Below are positions 35,003-48,226 of a DNA stretch of 64,000 nt, piece by piece (within the stretch, counting starts at the first letter, position 1; each line of letters opens with the position of its first letter). The stretch spans positions 1-64,000 of the forward strand of contig JAURVB010010234.1 in the NCBI GenBank assembly GCA_033002965.1, given 5' to 3'. The notes below the pieces were generated by a model, which was given only the letters and a program-made list of their open reading frames with translations, was not told where the DNA came from and did not search any database. A program made the translations under genes and the position numbers. Source of the DNA: Piper betle. Its lineage: Eukaryota; Streptophyta; Magnoliopsida; Piperales; Piperaceae.

Positions 35003-35353
35003 GGGTGTGTTTGGTTTTTTGAAATTACATGTAAAAAATATAAAATTTGGAGGTCACATATTTTTTTTATGTTTAGATGTTTGAAATTTAGTCAAAATTT
35101 TTTTAATTTCAATCAAAGTATACGTAAAAATTTAAAAAAATGATATTTTCTGATAAAAAATAAAAAAATTAAAATTTTTTAGAAGGCACATGCATATGCA
35201 TACGAGAAAAAATATTTATTTTCATCTTATTTTCCTAATATCCAAATATATAAGAGAAATTTTTAAAATTTTCAAGTCATTTCATTATAGTACATTTCCA
35301 TCTCATATGAATTTTTTTTATTTTCATTATTTCAATGCCAACTAAACAGACAT
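35003..35353. mobile_element. Tourist/PIF-like MITE
   Basis: A 351-bp AT-rich insertion with inverted ends GGGTGTGTTTGGTTTTTTGA and (as inverse of the right end) ATGTCTGTTTAGTTGGCATT. Flanked by TAA at 35000-35002 and 35354-35356, the 3-bp target duplication of PIF/Harbinger elements. Ends of the GTGTTTGGTT type are common among plant MITEs. No coding capacity. Confidence 0.6.
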
Positions 35354-35356
35354 TAA

Positions 35357-37846
35357 AGAAAATTCTATTCTTATTAATAAAAGAAGAATTCAATACTGGT
35401 TTAAGATTAAAAGTATAAAAATTAGTCAATCAAAATGCAATAAAATTTTAAAAAATACAACAAAAATACCTTTTTGGAGAGGGTCACCGGTTCGAATCTC
35501 GCTAAGCTCACTTTCTTAAAAAAATTAAAACTGAAAATATCTTTCACAATAGAAAGTCTTATATTCGAACTCGGCGAATCTCAATTTCTAACTTCCTACT
35601 AATAGAATTTTGTCTAATTGTACTAAAAAATGTAATAACAAAATCAAATAATTATACTTCATATTTCTATTCAAATAAAATATCTTTTTAAAGTCAATCA
35701 TATTGTATATCTAAGATATTAAATTAGTACAATTTATCTCATTATTCAACAAGAGTTTATGCATAAAAATAAAATTTATATGGTATAAGTTATGCATGAC
35801 GCTACATCTTATGTAGTTATTATAAATGCTCGTGTTTGAAATTTTCGTATAAGAAATAACTAAAATTAAAATTATTATATCATAACTAACCATCTTTCAA
35901 ACTTTTATTTCAACAATATCCATACCTTACTTGTCCACTAGTTATAAACACCCATTACAAAAAATCTATATGTATTTATTTTCATTTACTTGGATCAAGT
36001 TGGGTAGGAAAAATTATTCAAATTTTCTTAATTTTATTTTATAATATAAGTTTTTTGGAAAAAAAACAAAGTTAAATTGCTTTTATATCAAATAAGGTGT
36101 AAAGTTTTACATAATATCGAATAGGATGCAAAATTTTCAATAATTAATACAAATACCCTTAAGTTTTTAAAATTGTTCATAATTAAAAAATTATTAAAAT
36201 TTTTTTTCACTAACGGCCATTTCTTAACCATTGCTCACCGACGCACCCGCCTTCTCTTCCCCGGCAAACTTTATAAATGAGCTTCATCTACACCATCCTT
36301 CCAGGGTCACCGTTTTGCAACGAAGTCTACTATTCTATAACCAATATAAGGCTCCAATTTTTGGCTCTCGCTGTCAATTTTTATAAAGAATTTTTTATAA
36401 TTTTTTTATAGAGAAATGTTTGCCTTGGATAGAGGTGGATGAAGGCTCAAATGACAATAGTGTGGCGGTACCAGTGGATGGACGGGGATCGGATTTGCTG
36501 GCAGCAACAAGAAGTGGTCGCGATGCAGCACTTCCGACCACGAGTGGTGGTGAAGAGGGAAAAAACAGGTGATCTATTCTTCTTGGGTACCTTTTCAAAT
36601 ATTTTTTGTCGGTTTTTATTTTGAGGTTCGTTTGACATGGTTCTAATTTTGGCATTTTTTTCAAATTTAAACTTGTTTATATAGTATCGGTCAGACTTAA
36701 AAATCTACACAGTTCTAATCATTTTTAGAAGATATTTAGACATAAACATAAGACTTTATAAACAATGCATTTAGAATAGTAGGGGAAATTTAAAAACAAT
36801 GTTTTGCAGTCATGAAAGTTAAAAGATTTGAGAGCAGCGGGCACTATCATTTCCATTTTCATTAACCGTGAGACTTGACCAGCCTGGTATTGCCATTTTT
36901 TTCCACAAGAAGACCAATTTTGATTTCAAGGTGATTCGCCTAGCCATAAAAACTAATGTTACTCTGTTTTCTGGTCTACTTGCATATTACAAGTACTCAG
37001 CTGATCATGTAAACGCCCAATTTAGATATTTCTCTAATAAATTCATTTTTTTGGCTAGTTGGGTTAAAGAGATCTTAGAATGTTAAAATTGTGATTAATC
37101 TTATAATAACTTTTCGGATTAGAGACACATCTAAGGGTGATTTTTTCTCTAAGCGGTATTATTAGCAATATCATGAATCAGCATCTGATAATTAATTTCA
37201 AGGTTCTAATCAGCTGTAATGAGCTGCACTCTACAGATTTTCTAAGATTAAGTCCTCTCAATATCTTCCCCTTCTGGCAGTATAAGAGATGCAGTAAACT
37301 ATACATATCAGGACAACTTTTAAAAAATATTTGCCTTTCCGTCTTCTCTTTTCCCTCCATTTTCTTTTGCTCTCGTTACCTTCTGTTTCTTTGCTTTTTC
37401 TCCGGTCACTTGATCATATGTGGGTTACCCTTTATACGGGCGCATGCAGAGAGAAAAATTTTCCAATAGGAACACCGTTCTGCAAACCTGGAAGTGGAAC
37501 CCAATGGTAAAGCCCCGTGCGGACAGATTCACCAACATCAATAATCCAATTAATCGTACCCTGTAAGTTTTTTACACCAAGTTCAAGACCTCTTCAAGCT
37601 TCAAAACCCTAGGCTTGGAACAGGTGAATCCAAATGATCTGTTCATTTTTATCATTATTCTGACAACCCTTGCATTTCCTCGTGCATTTGTAACCAAATG
37701 ATCTGTTCCTTTTTGTGGTAGGTTAGATTACAGATGAATCTACGTACAGCTTGCCAACAGTTCGCTCCCTCGTTCATGCTACAGTGAAAATATTGCCTAA
37801 TTGTATGTTACAACTTACAAGTAGGTCTCAATCTTGGGCTATGATA
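35357..37846. other. AT-rich intergenic DNA
   Basis: No recognised gene. At about 35488 there is GGTTCGAATC, a tRNA B-box-like decamer, but no A-box or cloverleaf around it, so at most a SINE scrap. Short open frames at 36395-37086 and 37137-37469 have no recognisable domain. Confidence 0.45.
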
Positions 37847-38129
37847 TATATATCTATATGAGGGTGGGGTGTTTCCAGCCGTTGGATTCAATCCAACGGC
37901 TGGAAATAAATCCAACCTACCACCACCATCCCCACCTCTCCCACCAACGCCAGTAGCTCACCTCCCCTCCCCCGCGCTCGACCTCTCCGCCCCCCCCCGG
38001 CGCTCGCCTAGGCGGTCGACCTCTCCCTCCCCCGGCACTCGATTTCCCTCCCCCAGCACGGTCGACCTCTCCCGCCACGGCGGCCCGCTCTGGCCGGCAC
38101 CTCTGTTTTTGAAATCCTCTGTTTCACGC

Positions 38130-38350
38130 CGGATCTTCGCCGCACGGTGCACGAACGGGGGCTCTTGGCCCGGATATCGTCGACGATCGCGCGGATTTTG
38201 CCGTCGCCGCCTGGGGAGAGGAGGTCGAGGAGGTTGTCGACGTTGGCACCAACGGCGTCGGCAGTGGAGATGGAGCGGGCGGCCACGGAGAAGGCAGGGA
38301 GGTGGGAGAGGATACAGGAGGGGACGCCGGACTTGATGACGGTGGCGAGG
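38130..38350 (-). pseudogene. Possible captured host-gene fragment
   Basis: The minus strand encodes an uninterrupted segment of ordinary composition (LATVIKSGVPSCILSHLP, SVAARSISTADAVGANVDNL, LDLLSPGGDGKIRAIVDDI). This contrasts with the low-complexity frames elsewhere in these elements. The match to the sibling element at 23686-26060 is only partial here. I cannot name the family. It could be a fragment captured by the element, as Pack-type elements do. Confidence 0.35.
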
Positions 38351-38454
38351 CGACGACATCGTTGGCTAGCAGCGGGCCGCCGGCGGCAACGTCGCCGGCC
38401 AGAGCGGGCCGCCGGCAGTGGGTGCGGGCAAAACAGAGGTGGATGGCAAATTCG

Positions 38455-39360
38455 TAATAAAAAATTGACTCGCTCTCGACCCGACTTAATTTTACGATCT
38501 AAATTTTAAAAAAATTAATAAAATAATTTTATAATAAAAACTTGACTCGCTTAGTCAATATTACGAAATAAATTTAAAATATATATATATATATATAATA
38601 ATTTCATAAAAAAACTTGACTCTCTCACAGTCAATATTTTACGACTTGCTCTCGAAGTTGCCAGCGAGCGGCCGGCGGCGAGGTCACTAGCGATTGGGTG
38701 GCACGGCAAAGGGTGGAAAAATAGAGTCGCCGGCAAAATAAAGGAGGGAGGAGGAAATTAGCAGGGGTAATTTCGTAATACAAACTTGACTCGCTCTCGA
38801 CTCTAGTTAATATTACGAAATATATCCCGAAAAATATATAATAAAATACTATAAAATAAAATAATTGAGTTCTAATTGATTATTTTATCTTATGGTATTT
38901 TTATCTATTTTTTTATTTTTCTAGATTTATTTCATGATATTGACACAAGTTGGGAAGGAAATGGGCAGGGGTAGTTTTGTAATAAAAACTTAACTCGGTC
39001 CAGACTATAGTCAATATTACGAAATAATTCCCTAAAAATGTAAAAAAATTCAGGAAAATACCAAAAAATAAAATAATCAAATTATAATGGATTATTTTAT
39101 TTTATGGTATTTTACCCTATTTTTTCATATTTTTCAAGAGGAGTAGTTTTAAAATAAAAGCTTGACTCGCTCCCAACTCGATCAATATTACGAAATATAT
39201 CTCAAAAAATATGAAAAAATAGATTAAAATACCATAAAATAAAATAATCTATTAGAACTTGATTATTTTATTTTATCGTATTTTACTATATTTCTTTGTA
39301 TTTTTGGGATATATTTTATAATATTAACTCAAGTCGGGAGCGAGTCAAGTTTTAATTACG
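38455..39360. repeat. Palindromic GACTCGAGTC unit array, second copy
   Basis: About five units of the same design as at 24345-25590: AACTTGACTCGCTC...AATATTACGAAATA, AT-rich dyad, then the inverse. Units are more degraded at the left, where TA runs interrupt them (38579-38597). Confidence 0.75.
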
Positions 39361-39987
39361 AAATTGCCATTGAGCTCCCCGACCTCCCCTGTTTCTCCTC
39401 TACCGACAATCGTCCCCCCCTCCTCTGTTTTTGCCGCTCCACCCCGACCGCCGGTGACCTCGCCACCGTCGTCACCTGCACTACCGCCGGCCAGCGTCGC
39501 CATCGCCGCCCATCTTTTCCTTCTTTTCCCTTCTTTCTCTTTCCCTTAATCTGCTCGCCGCCCCTCCTGCTCTGTTTCGTGGAGCGCCACCGGCCTCGGT
39601 GCCGATGCCGCCGTCTTGTCGTCAACCATCCTTTGTCGTTGTCGTCCTTCCGTCCAACTTGAGGTGTGACACGTGAGGGCACGGTAGGGGTGCAGGGGCC
39701 GGCGCGGTGGGCGGGCTAGGTGGGCAGGCACGGCTGGCGGGTGCGGCAACTGATGCAGCGAGCGGGGGCGAGCGGGCTGGCAGGAGCGCTGGGGCGGGGG
39801 TAGGGTAGGGAAAGCGAGGCGCGGCTGGGATGCGCGGGTGGTGGCGCGGCAGAGATGGGCGCCACGGCGGGAAGAGGGAGTTGGGGGGAGGGGGGAGATT
39901 GATTTATTTACAGTTGTTGGATTGAATCCAACGGCTGTAAATAAAATCGAGCACAGTGGTTGTGCTCAATTATAGCAACCTTTCACC

Positions 39988-40042
39988 TATATATATATAT
40001 ATAAATCTATAGTGCGCTGCAAAACCATGCAGCGCACCATAA

Positions 40043-40084
<42 letters not shown>
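39988..40084. repeat. TA microsatellites with a hairpin-only insertion
   Basis: Two TA runs (39988-40003 and 40045-40084) enclose a ~40-bp segment. Its core GTGCGCTGCA (40012-40021) pairs perfectly with TGCAGCGCAC (40028-40037) over a 6-nt loop. This resembles the outer terminal hairpin of the MULE at 6570 (GCGCTGCATCAAAATGCAGC). Confidence 0.75.
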
Positions 40085-40086
<2 letters not shown>

Positions 40087-40455
40087 TAATGTGAATATGT
40101 GTGTACATAATGTGAATTCTCCTCATGATGAGGGTCCAACTTAGATCGGGTGAAGTTTGCCATCAAAGGTTGAGTTTGAAGCATACATCGAGTATCGGGA
40201 CATACAAGAGCAAAAAACACGTGGGACACAGCTCTACATTGTGGAAATTGGAAGGAGTTAATTGCCGCACCTTGTCGTGATTCATGCGCCTTACATGTAT
40301 TAAATATTTTAAAAAATGGCAAAGACGAAAGATTAAAGTTCTCTAGAAATAAACTCAAATCACTCAGCCAAAACCAGCTTTTTGAAATTAAAAAAATCAT
40401 CAAATTAATTTGAATATACACATGATCATTGTTAAAGATGGAACTTTTTTTCTAT

Positions 40456-43445
40456 TGTAAAATTAATAACTCGAGTTATAGTAAAATTAATAACTCGAGT
40501 TATAGTAAAATTTGTAACTCGAGTTAGAGTTTTACATTAGCGAACGAGTCGATTCAACTGTCGGTTTGAGTCAAGTTAGTTTGAAGAACCGTATATTGAA
40601 TTGAGGTCAGCCGTGAGTTATAAATGATGAGGGTCAAATATACTTGAGTATATAATAATAACGTCGGAAAGATAGTGATAAATGAATTATCAAAGTATAT
40701 GAAATTATGCAGTATAATTTTTCATATATTTGATTGTAAAATTATTTTTAGGACAAATAACACATTATGATGCGTTATAAAATAGTTTGAATGGGCTGTA
40801 GTTATAGAACATGTTATTGTGATGTTATGATTTGTATTATATTTTATGAGATTTTTTCCTATGATTTTTGGATTTTTTAAGGATTTTTTTACGATTTATT
40901 ACGACTTAGTTATTATTTTTGCATTTAGTCGGAATCGAGTTACTTTAATTTACGAAATCGCTGATCCATTTCTCCCCCCCAACACTTCTCCCCGGAACCC
41001 TCGACGTTGCCCCTCCTCCATCGCTCACACCGCCTTCGGCTGCTGCCTTGCCGTCGATCAATGCCACCGAGCCTAGTCGTGCCACCCTGAGCACCCCGCC
41101 CGGCCTCCACAACATCGAATTGCCAAGCCCTAGCACCACGCTCCCGTCGCCGATTCCGCCACGAGCGACTGTCGCCGCCGCCGTCCAGTTACCGCCTCGA
41201 CGTAGCCAACCCTCCCACGACATTCCCCGACTGGAGAGGAGCCCAACATCGCCCATTTCGGCTGGATCTCTTCACTCCACTGTCGACATGCTTGTTTGCC
41301 ATTTTTTGGTGAGCCACTGCCTCCACAGACCGCGATGACACCGTAGACACATCGAGCTCCCCGAGCCAGTGCCAATGATACCCTATACGACCACCATCTC
41401 GCTGGTAGCCGCCGCCGACCACACTCGCCAAAAAAATCATCGAAAATTGTTAGAAAACCGGAAAAACTATTGCAAAACTTGAATTCACCAGATCTTCTAC
41501 CGAACTCATCCAGTTGAACCTGATTGATCTTTGAACGCCGCCGAGCACCGAATTCGAGCTTTGAGACATGAGATCGAATCCTAACCAGTCATCGATTGTC
41601 ATCAATCATTGTCACCGATGACACAATAATTACCTCTGATTTACTTATTTAAAATTAATGATTGTTAGCATAACATGTTAAGATTGATTATTTGTTGTGA
41701 TAAATGTCTGATTGTGAATGACGTGATGATTTGCATGACTTGATTGATAGTGAATGAACGTTAGTGATCTAATTAAGTAAATTAAATTTGAACATGTTAA
41801 TTAACTGCAATGTAATTTAGAAAAATATAATAAAATCAGTGTGAATGAGATGAGCTAGGGATATTTCTATTGTGATGAGGATTGTTAATTGTTTGACAGA
41901 TGATGATTGCATTGTGAGTGTGATGTTCATGATGAGTTTGATGCATCATTTAGTTAACGAGTGTTAGCTTCTAGATATGATGTGTAGGTACGGAGTAGAA
42001 GCTTATCACATAGGTTCGCAACCACAATTATAGTTTCTACCAGGTCCGTTTAGGATTCGTTCTGGATTTATTGTCTCATTCTATTGTGTTTTGTTTTTAT
42101 CAAGTAAGAGGATGTGTTAAGTGGTGCATTTATCGTATCACACTCCACACTGGCCATTTAGCCGATTGTATTTCCGGATTAATAATCCTCGAGGATGAGA
42201 TCCATTGAGTTTATTTTCGAAACTCAGATCCAAATCAAGATACTTTCAAGCCTATTATACTGAAATCCCTACCCTGCCCGCTCGATTTCAGGATGTTTCC
42301 GAGAAGAAAGAGCTCACCAGAAAGCTCGTCAATGGAAATTTGTAAAAAGTTCAGGTACAATGAGACCACGTCTTGAGATAGGCGTGTGTTTGTCAAAGTT
42401 GGCTCTAGAATTGGTGAATGTCTGTTCCATTTCCGAGGGATCTTAATAACTCAACCTTTGAGTTCCTCAAACTCGAAGGGCGGAGGTTCACAAGTACAAC
42501 TATGCAGGGCATGTCTAGACTTGTAGTTTTAAAGGGTATTGAAGGTACATGCTTAAGAGTACTTGACATTTGTACTCAGGGCCAGGAATAATACGGAGGA
42601 TGTAGAAGGTTGTAAGAAAAAAATGATTTTCCCGCGCAAGGGATAGTTTAAAGTGGCCAAGGAAAGAGAATAAGATGGGAAAGGGAACGATGTCATGCGA
42701 GGTCGTGGCTCCCAGTTATTACCTTTATGAGAGTTCTTGAGGAAGAATAATAAGATTTTTATTCAACAGGAAGGTCAGCTCTTCTATGTCAGGTTATTAT
42801 TAGGTATTTTTGGACCAGTAACACTCGTTACTGACATCTTTTATTATATATGTATGTGAGAATTACGAGGAATAAGAACTGTAGGGACTACGAAGGAGCA
42901 GCACTAAAATTGTTTACACATGTACCTATTGACTATAATTGGTTATGTGTTGAACTATATAGATAATGAGATTTGCATGTTATTCTGTAAATTGCCAAAA
43001 ATATTTTGTATGTGAATGATAATGGAAAGTGGAAAATGAAGAGGGTGGGTTATTGGGCGAGGATAACTAGAATGTGAAAAATATTTTGTATTTGGACCGT
43101 GTTTTTTATTTTTATTGCTATAAATATATATTAATTGTTGTTGAAAGGGTGGCCCTTATTATACTTTTAAGGGAGTTTTTGTCTTTCACTTTCTAAAAAA
43201 TAGATATTTCTTTCAAATTTTTTGCTTCTTTGGTTTGTTTGTTTAATTGTTTGCACGTCATGGGTCATGACATACATGTAGTACAACTCAAGCATCCCAT
43301 CCATACTTTGCATACTTTATCACCATCTTAAGATGCAAAAGGTAAATTCGGCTCAACTTAATCGAATTAAATAGATTAATCAACAGTTCGATCACCGGTA
43401 ATATTTCTAAGTTGGTTCACAGGTAAATCGAAACGGGGTATTACA
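40456..43445 (+). mobile_element. Solo LTR (copy B) of the ~3 kb LTR family
   Basis: Begins TGTAAAATTAATAACTCGAG and ends GGGGTATTACA, with exact target duplication TCTAT at 40451-40455 and 43446-43450. It aligns over its whole length with 2620-5479, including the GC-rich block (about 40970-41600), the GTAGGTACGG...CCAGGTCCGTTTA block, GGATTAATAA-CCTCGAGGATGAGATCC and CCAGTAACACTCGTTACTGAC. No internal region remains. The first bases hold three tandem AATAACTCGAGTTATAGTAAA units. Open frames inside are not convincing. Confidence 0.85.
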
Positions 43446-43450
43446 TCTAT

Positions 43451-44148
43451 TTAGTAATCTACTCTCTTTTTCTAACTTTGTCATAAACTAATATTGACTC
43501 TTAATTCTAAATTTTTCATGTCCTTATTTATAGGGCGATTCATATTCTCCTTGGCCCATCTCATTCCTTTAATCTAATGAAAATTTTATGTGGAGTATCT
43601 CTTCACAATGATGTCTTTCTAAACTATGGTAGTTTTTTAGCATTTTTTCTCATCAATTGGTGTGACATCTAATTATGCATGCGTGAAATTACTAGGGATT
43701 TGATCTTCAGGTTTTATTATCAGACATCCTTCTTGACATAAGCACATAAGCCTTTAAGCCACTCCACTTTGTTAACTAAGCATAGCTTTGTTTAATTGAA
43801 CAATACCATTCTATTTTATACAAGCTAACTTTTATTAAATGTATGTATATAATGTTTTAAATGAAGTAAACATAAAACTTCCAGAATTATTTTGCCCCTA
43901 AAATTCTCCTAGCTAATTACATACTTTAATAATAAATCACTCTATTAATTAATGTAATGTAATCTTCTTCAACGTATGTCAAAATAAACAAACACCCAGT
44001 ATAATCAATCTTTATTTATGGAAAGAAAAAATCTCCATAAAAAACATAACAAGTTTGATTGATCGATTGATGAAGATAAAAACATAAGCAAATGTAACAA
44101 AGGATGGATGGAACGTGGAAGATAATTAAAAGAGACAGAGGTTTGATA
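43451..44148. other. Intergenic DNA downstream of GGPPS
   Basis: AT-rich, no gene. On the minus strand AATAAA at 44016-44011 lies about 135 bases after the GGPPS stop and could serve as its polyadenylation signal. Confidence 0.4.
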
Positions 44149-45420
<1,272 letters not shown>

Positions 45421-45437
45421 AAGGGCTTGGGAGCGTA

Positions 45438-46423
45438 AGTTATGTATGCTCAAGTATGTACGCGTCTAGATATTGCGTATATTATTGGAATGTTAGGCAG
45501 ATATTTAAGTAATCCATGATTGGATCACTGGATAGCAACCAAAAGAGTCATAAGGTATCTTTAGAGAACAAAACATTACATGCTTACCTATCGAAAGTCA
45601 GATCAACTTGAGATCATTGGGTATTCTGATTCTGATTTTAGTGGATGTCAACCTATGTTTACCTGCTTGCTGGAGGAGCTATTTCTTGGAAGAGTGTTAA
45701 GCAGACACTCATAGCTTCTTCCACCATGGCAGCTGAATTCATAGCTTGTTATGAGGCATCCAATCATGGAATATGGTTGCAGAATTTTGTCACAGGGCTG
45801 CGCATTATTGATAATATTGAAAGACCACTTAAGTTATTTTGTGACAATCAGTTTACAGTATTATATTCAAATAACAACAGGAGCTCATCTAAATCAAAAT
45901 ACATATAGAGATCAAGTTCCTTGTTGTGAAAGAAAGAGTTTAGAGTGATAAAGTTTCGGTAAAGTCTCTATAGAGCATATTGAGACAAACTCTATAGTTG
46001 TGGATCCACTTACTAAAAGTTTACCGCCCAAGGTCTTTCATGAGTATGTTGCTCATCTGGGTGTTGTATCATTTGATGATATGTTACTTTAGTGGGAGTT
46101 TGTTTTGTTGAGGTATTTGGTTTATGTTTCACTCTATTTTGGTGATCTCATAAGGTTGGACCAGTTGAAAATAGGCATGTTCAGATCAAATTACATGTAA
46201 TTTTCATGCTACACATCCATACTTGATCTATGTCATTTAATTATGTTGATGTATGTGACCATGGATGGGTTTAGTTACGATAAATGTAACGAAAATCGCC
46301 TTGATCCTATATTAACATTAATTAATGGACGAGATTGTTATTTTGGAAGAATAGCATATGTTATTTTGGAGCTCATACGGTAATATACAATTATCTTATA
46401 TATATATAGTCCAAGTGGGAGAT
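45438..46423 (+). mobile_element. 3' end of a copia internal region (truncated copy)
   Basis: Starts abruptly at TTATGTATGCTCAAG, corresponding to 56431 in the complete copy, and runs through the end of reverse transcriptase, RNase H ([25 protein letters not shown]) and the pol C-terminus, then the polypurine tract CCAAGTGGGAGAT before the LTR at 46424. Divergence from 56431-57411 is only a few percent. The junction with GGPPS upstream DNA at 45437-45440 shows just a shared AAG. Confidence 0.9.
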
Positions 46424-46902
46424 TGTTGGATTTTGGACGTATATATACAAGTATATAATTGTATCATATGCTATTAATAAGGTTTGGGCCTAAATTAAAT
46501 TGATCTATTAAAGTTAAGGTTAATGGGCCATTAATATTTAAGATAAATATGTGGAGATACCATATATTTAAGATGAGTATGGATAAATATGTGTAGATAC
46601 CGTTTTCGTAATCTCTAATTTATGATGGGTTAAATTGGAATTATGAAAGATAAGGATAAATACGGTTATACGAATAAATACGGTTATGGTCCCCGAATTC
46701 GCACCGTTGTTTTTCTTTTCTGGTATCCCATCATCCAGGAACTCTGGCTTTGGAGAACCGGTGTAAAATTTGGAAGATCAAACTAGAAGAAAGTAAAGAA
46801 TTGCTTTACTATTATGGATCCAGGTACGCTTCCGTTATTAAATTTATTTTCTTGATGATTTGATATGAAAAAGGTTTTATTGATGATGGTTTTATCATCT
46901 AT

Positions 46903-48134
46903 TGTTCGGGCGCGGGTTTGTCGTCCGCTGGTGCGGGTTAGAGTGTTCCCGCGTCGGGTTGGAAGGGTTCGGTGGGACCGAGGCGCCCTTGCCGCGCAAA
47001 GAGACAGCGGGATGAGACTAAAGAGTCACAAGTATCCAATAACACTTAGACAATTCTTATGCACTCGGTGGGATGGCCATTTCCAATCCTAATTATTCAT
47101 TTCCATAAACATATCATGCTTGAATGCATGAAAATTGCAACTGCAATGCTGCTTCAACTTCAGCAGGGAAAGATTGTCTTCCTCCTCTGGATTGCAATAA
47201 CTCCTCCAAGGCGTCTCCTTCAATTGTAGCAAACCTTCATCTTCAAATGCAGCGTCCTCATCAAAAGCATGCTGGAGCAGCGTTCTTTCCAATCAGCAGC
47301 AGCATGGTTGGCATCTCATCCTTCTTCTAACCGCAACATCGACCTTCAATGGCGTCCTTAATTGCAGCAGGGTGGATTTCAGCAACTCCTTCTTCAATCC
47401 AGCAAACATGGGTGTCCTCCTCCTAGCAGCAACATCAACCTTCAATGGCGACCTTAATTGCAGCAGGGTGGATTTCAGCAACTCTTTTAATCAGCAAGAC
47501 AGCGACATGACATTTCCTTCCCCTTGCTTCTTCTCCAATGGCAGCAACAAGCAAGGATGTAGGAGTAGGGCATCCTCCTCCTAACAGCAGCAGCCTGGGC
47601 GTGGAACACCGTCTTCCAGCCCCCTCCCTCCTTCAACCTGCAATGGCGTCCTTCTCCTAGCAGCAGGGTGGATTTCAGGAACTCCTTCTTCAATTCAGCA
47701 ACAGCAAGGCAAGGTCTCCAGTAAAAAGACAGAGTCTTCTACTTCGTCAAGTGGCTCCTTCTTTAAGTAGTAATGCATGGCATCTCTTTCTTCTAGCCTC
47801 CATTGCAGCCAGATCCCCCCTATAGCAGCAACAGGCGTCCTCCTTTATAGCAAGTAGCAACAACTTCGTCTTCTTCAATGGCAGCAATGACTTCGTCTTC
47901 CTCCACTTCGTCTTCTTCCATGGCAGCAATGACTTCGTCTTCTTCCACTTCGTCTTCTTCCATGGCAGCAATGAATTCGTCTTCTTCAATCTCGTGGACC
48001 CCTTTCCCTCCTTCCGAATAAATCTCACGTATCTTATTTCTATTAAATTAGGCATAACCACGGGTTCAACCACGACTGGCTGGGTTAACCGTCATGATTG
48101 AGCCGAGGGGTGCGGTGAAAAATTTGGACGAACA
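46903..48134 (-). repeat. 3' LTR of the gag-only element
   Basis: TGTTCGGGCGCGGG...TTGGACGAACA. A ~42-bp minisatellite (TTCCATGGCAGCAATGACTTC type) at ~47870-47990 has one more unit than in the other LTR. Short open frames in both LTRs are repeat by-products. Confidence 0.9.
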
Positions 48135-48226
48135 TCAGCCCCCTTGCCGATTTTTCGCAATCTGAGAAAGAAGAATCGGCAAAACATTTTTATTCATTTT
48201 TCATTCTTTTTTTTTTTTTTCATAAT

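Larger units (their letters stand above)
37860..39987. mobile_element. Hairpin-ended element in TA repeats (family member 2, inverted)
   Basis: A 2128-bp element between TA-rich borders (37847-37859 and 39988-40003). The left end has a hairpin at 37872-37906 (15-bp stem TTTCCAGCCGTTGGA). The right end has 39903-39945 (TTATTTACAG-TGTTGGA stem) and 39949-39967 (GAGCACA...TGTGCTC). The right ~650 bp match the left part of the element at 23686-26060 in inverse orientation, and the centre has the same palindromic units. The left end lacks the outer hairpin. A minus-strand stretch near 38350-38130 reads as possible host protein. No transposase. Confidence 0.8.

Noticed and set aside
35480..35505. 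tRNA B-box-like GGTTCGAATC
   Set aside because: No acceptor stem, anticodon loop or A-box at proper spacing, so not a tRNA gene.
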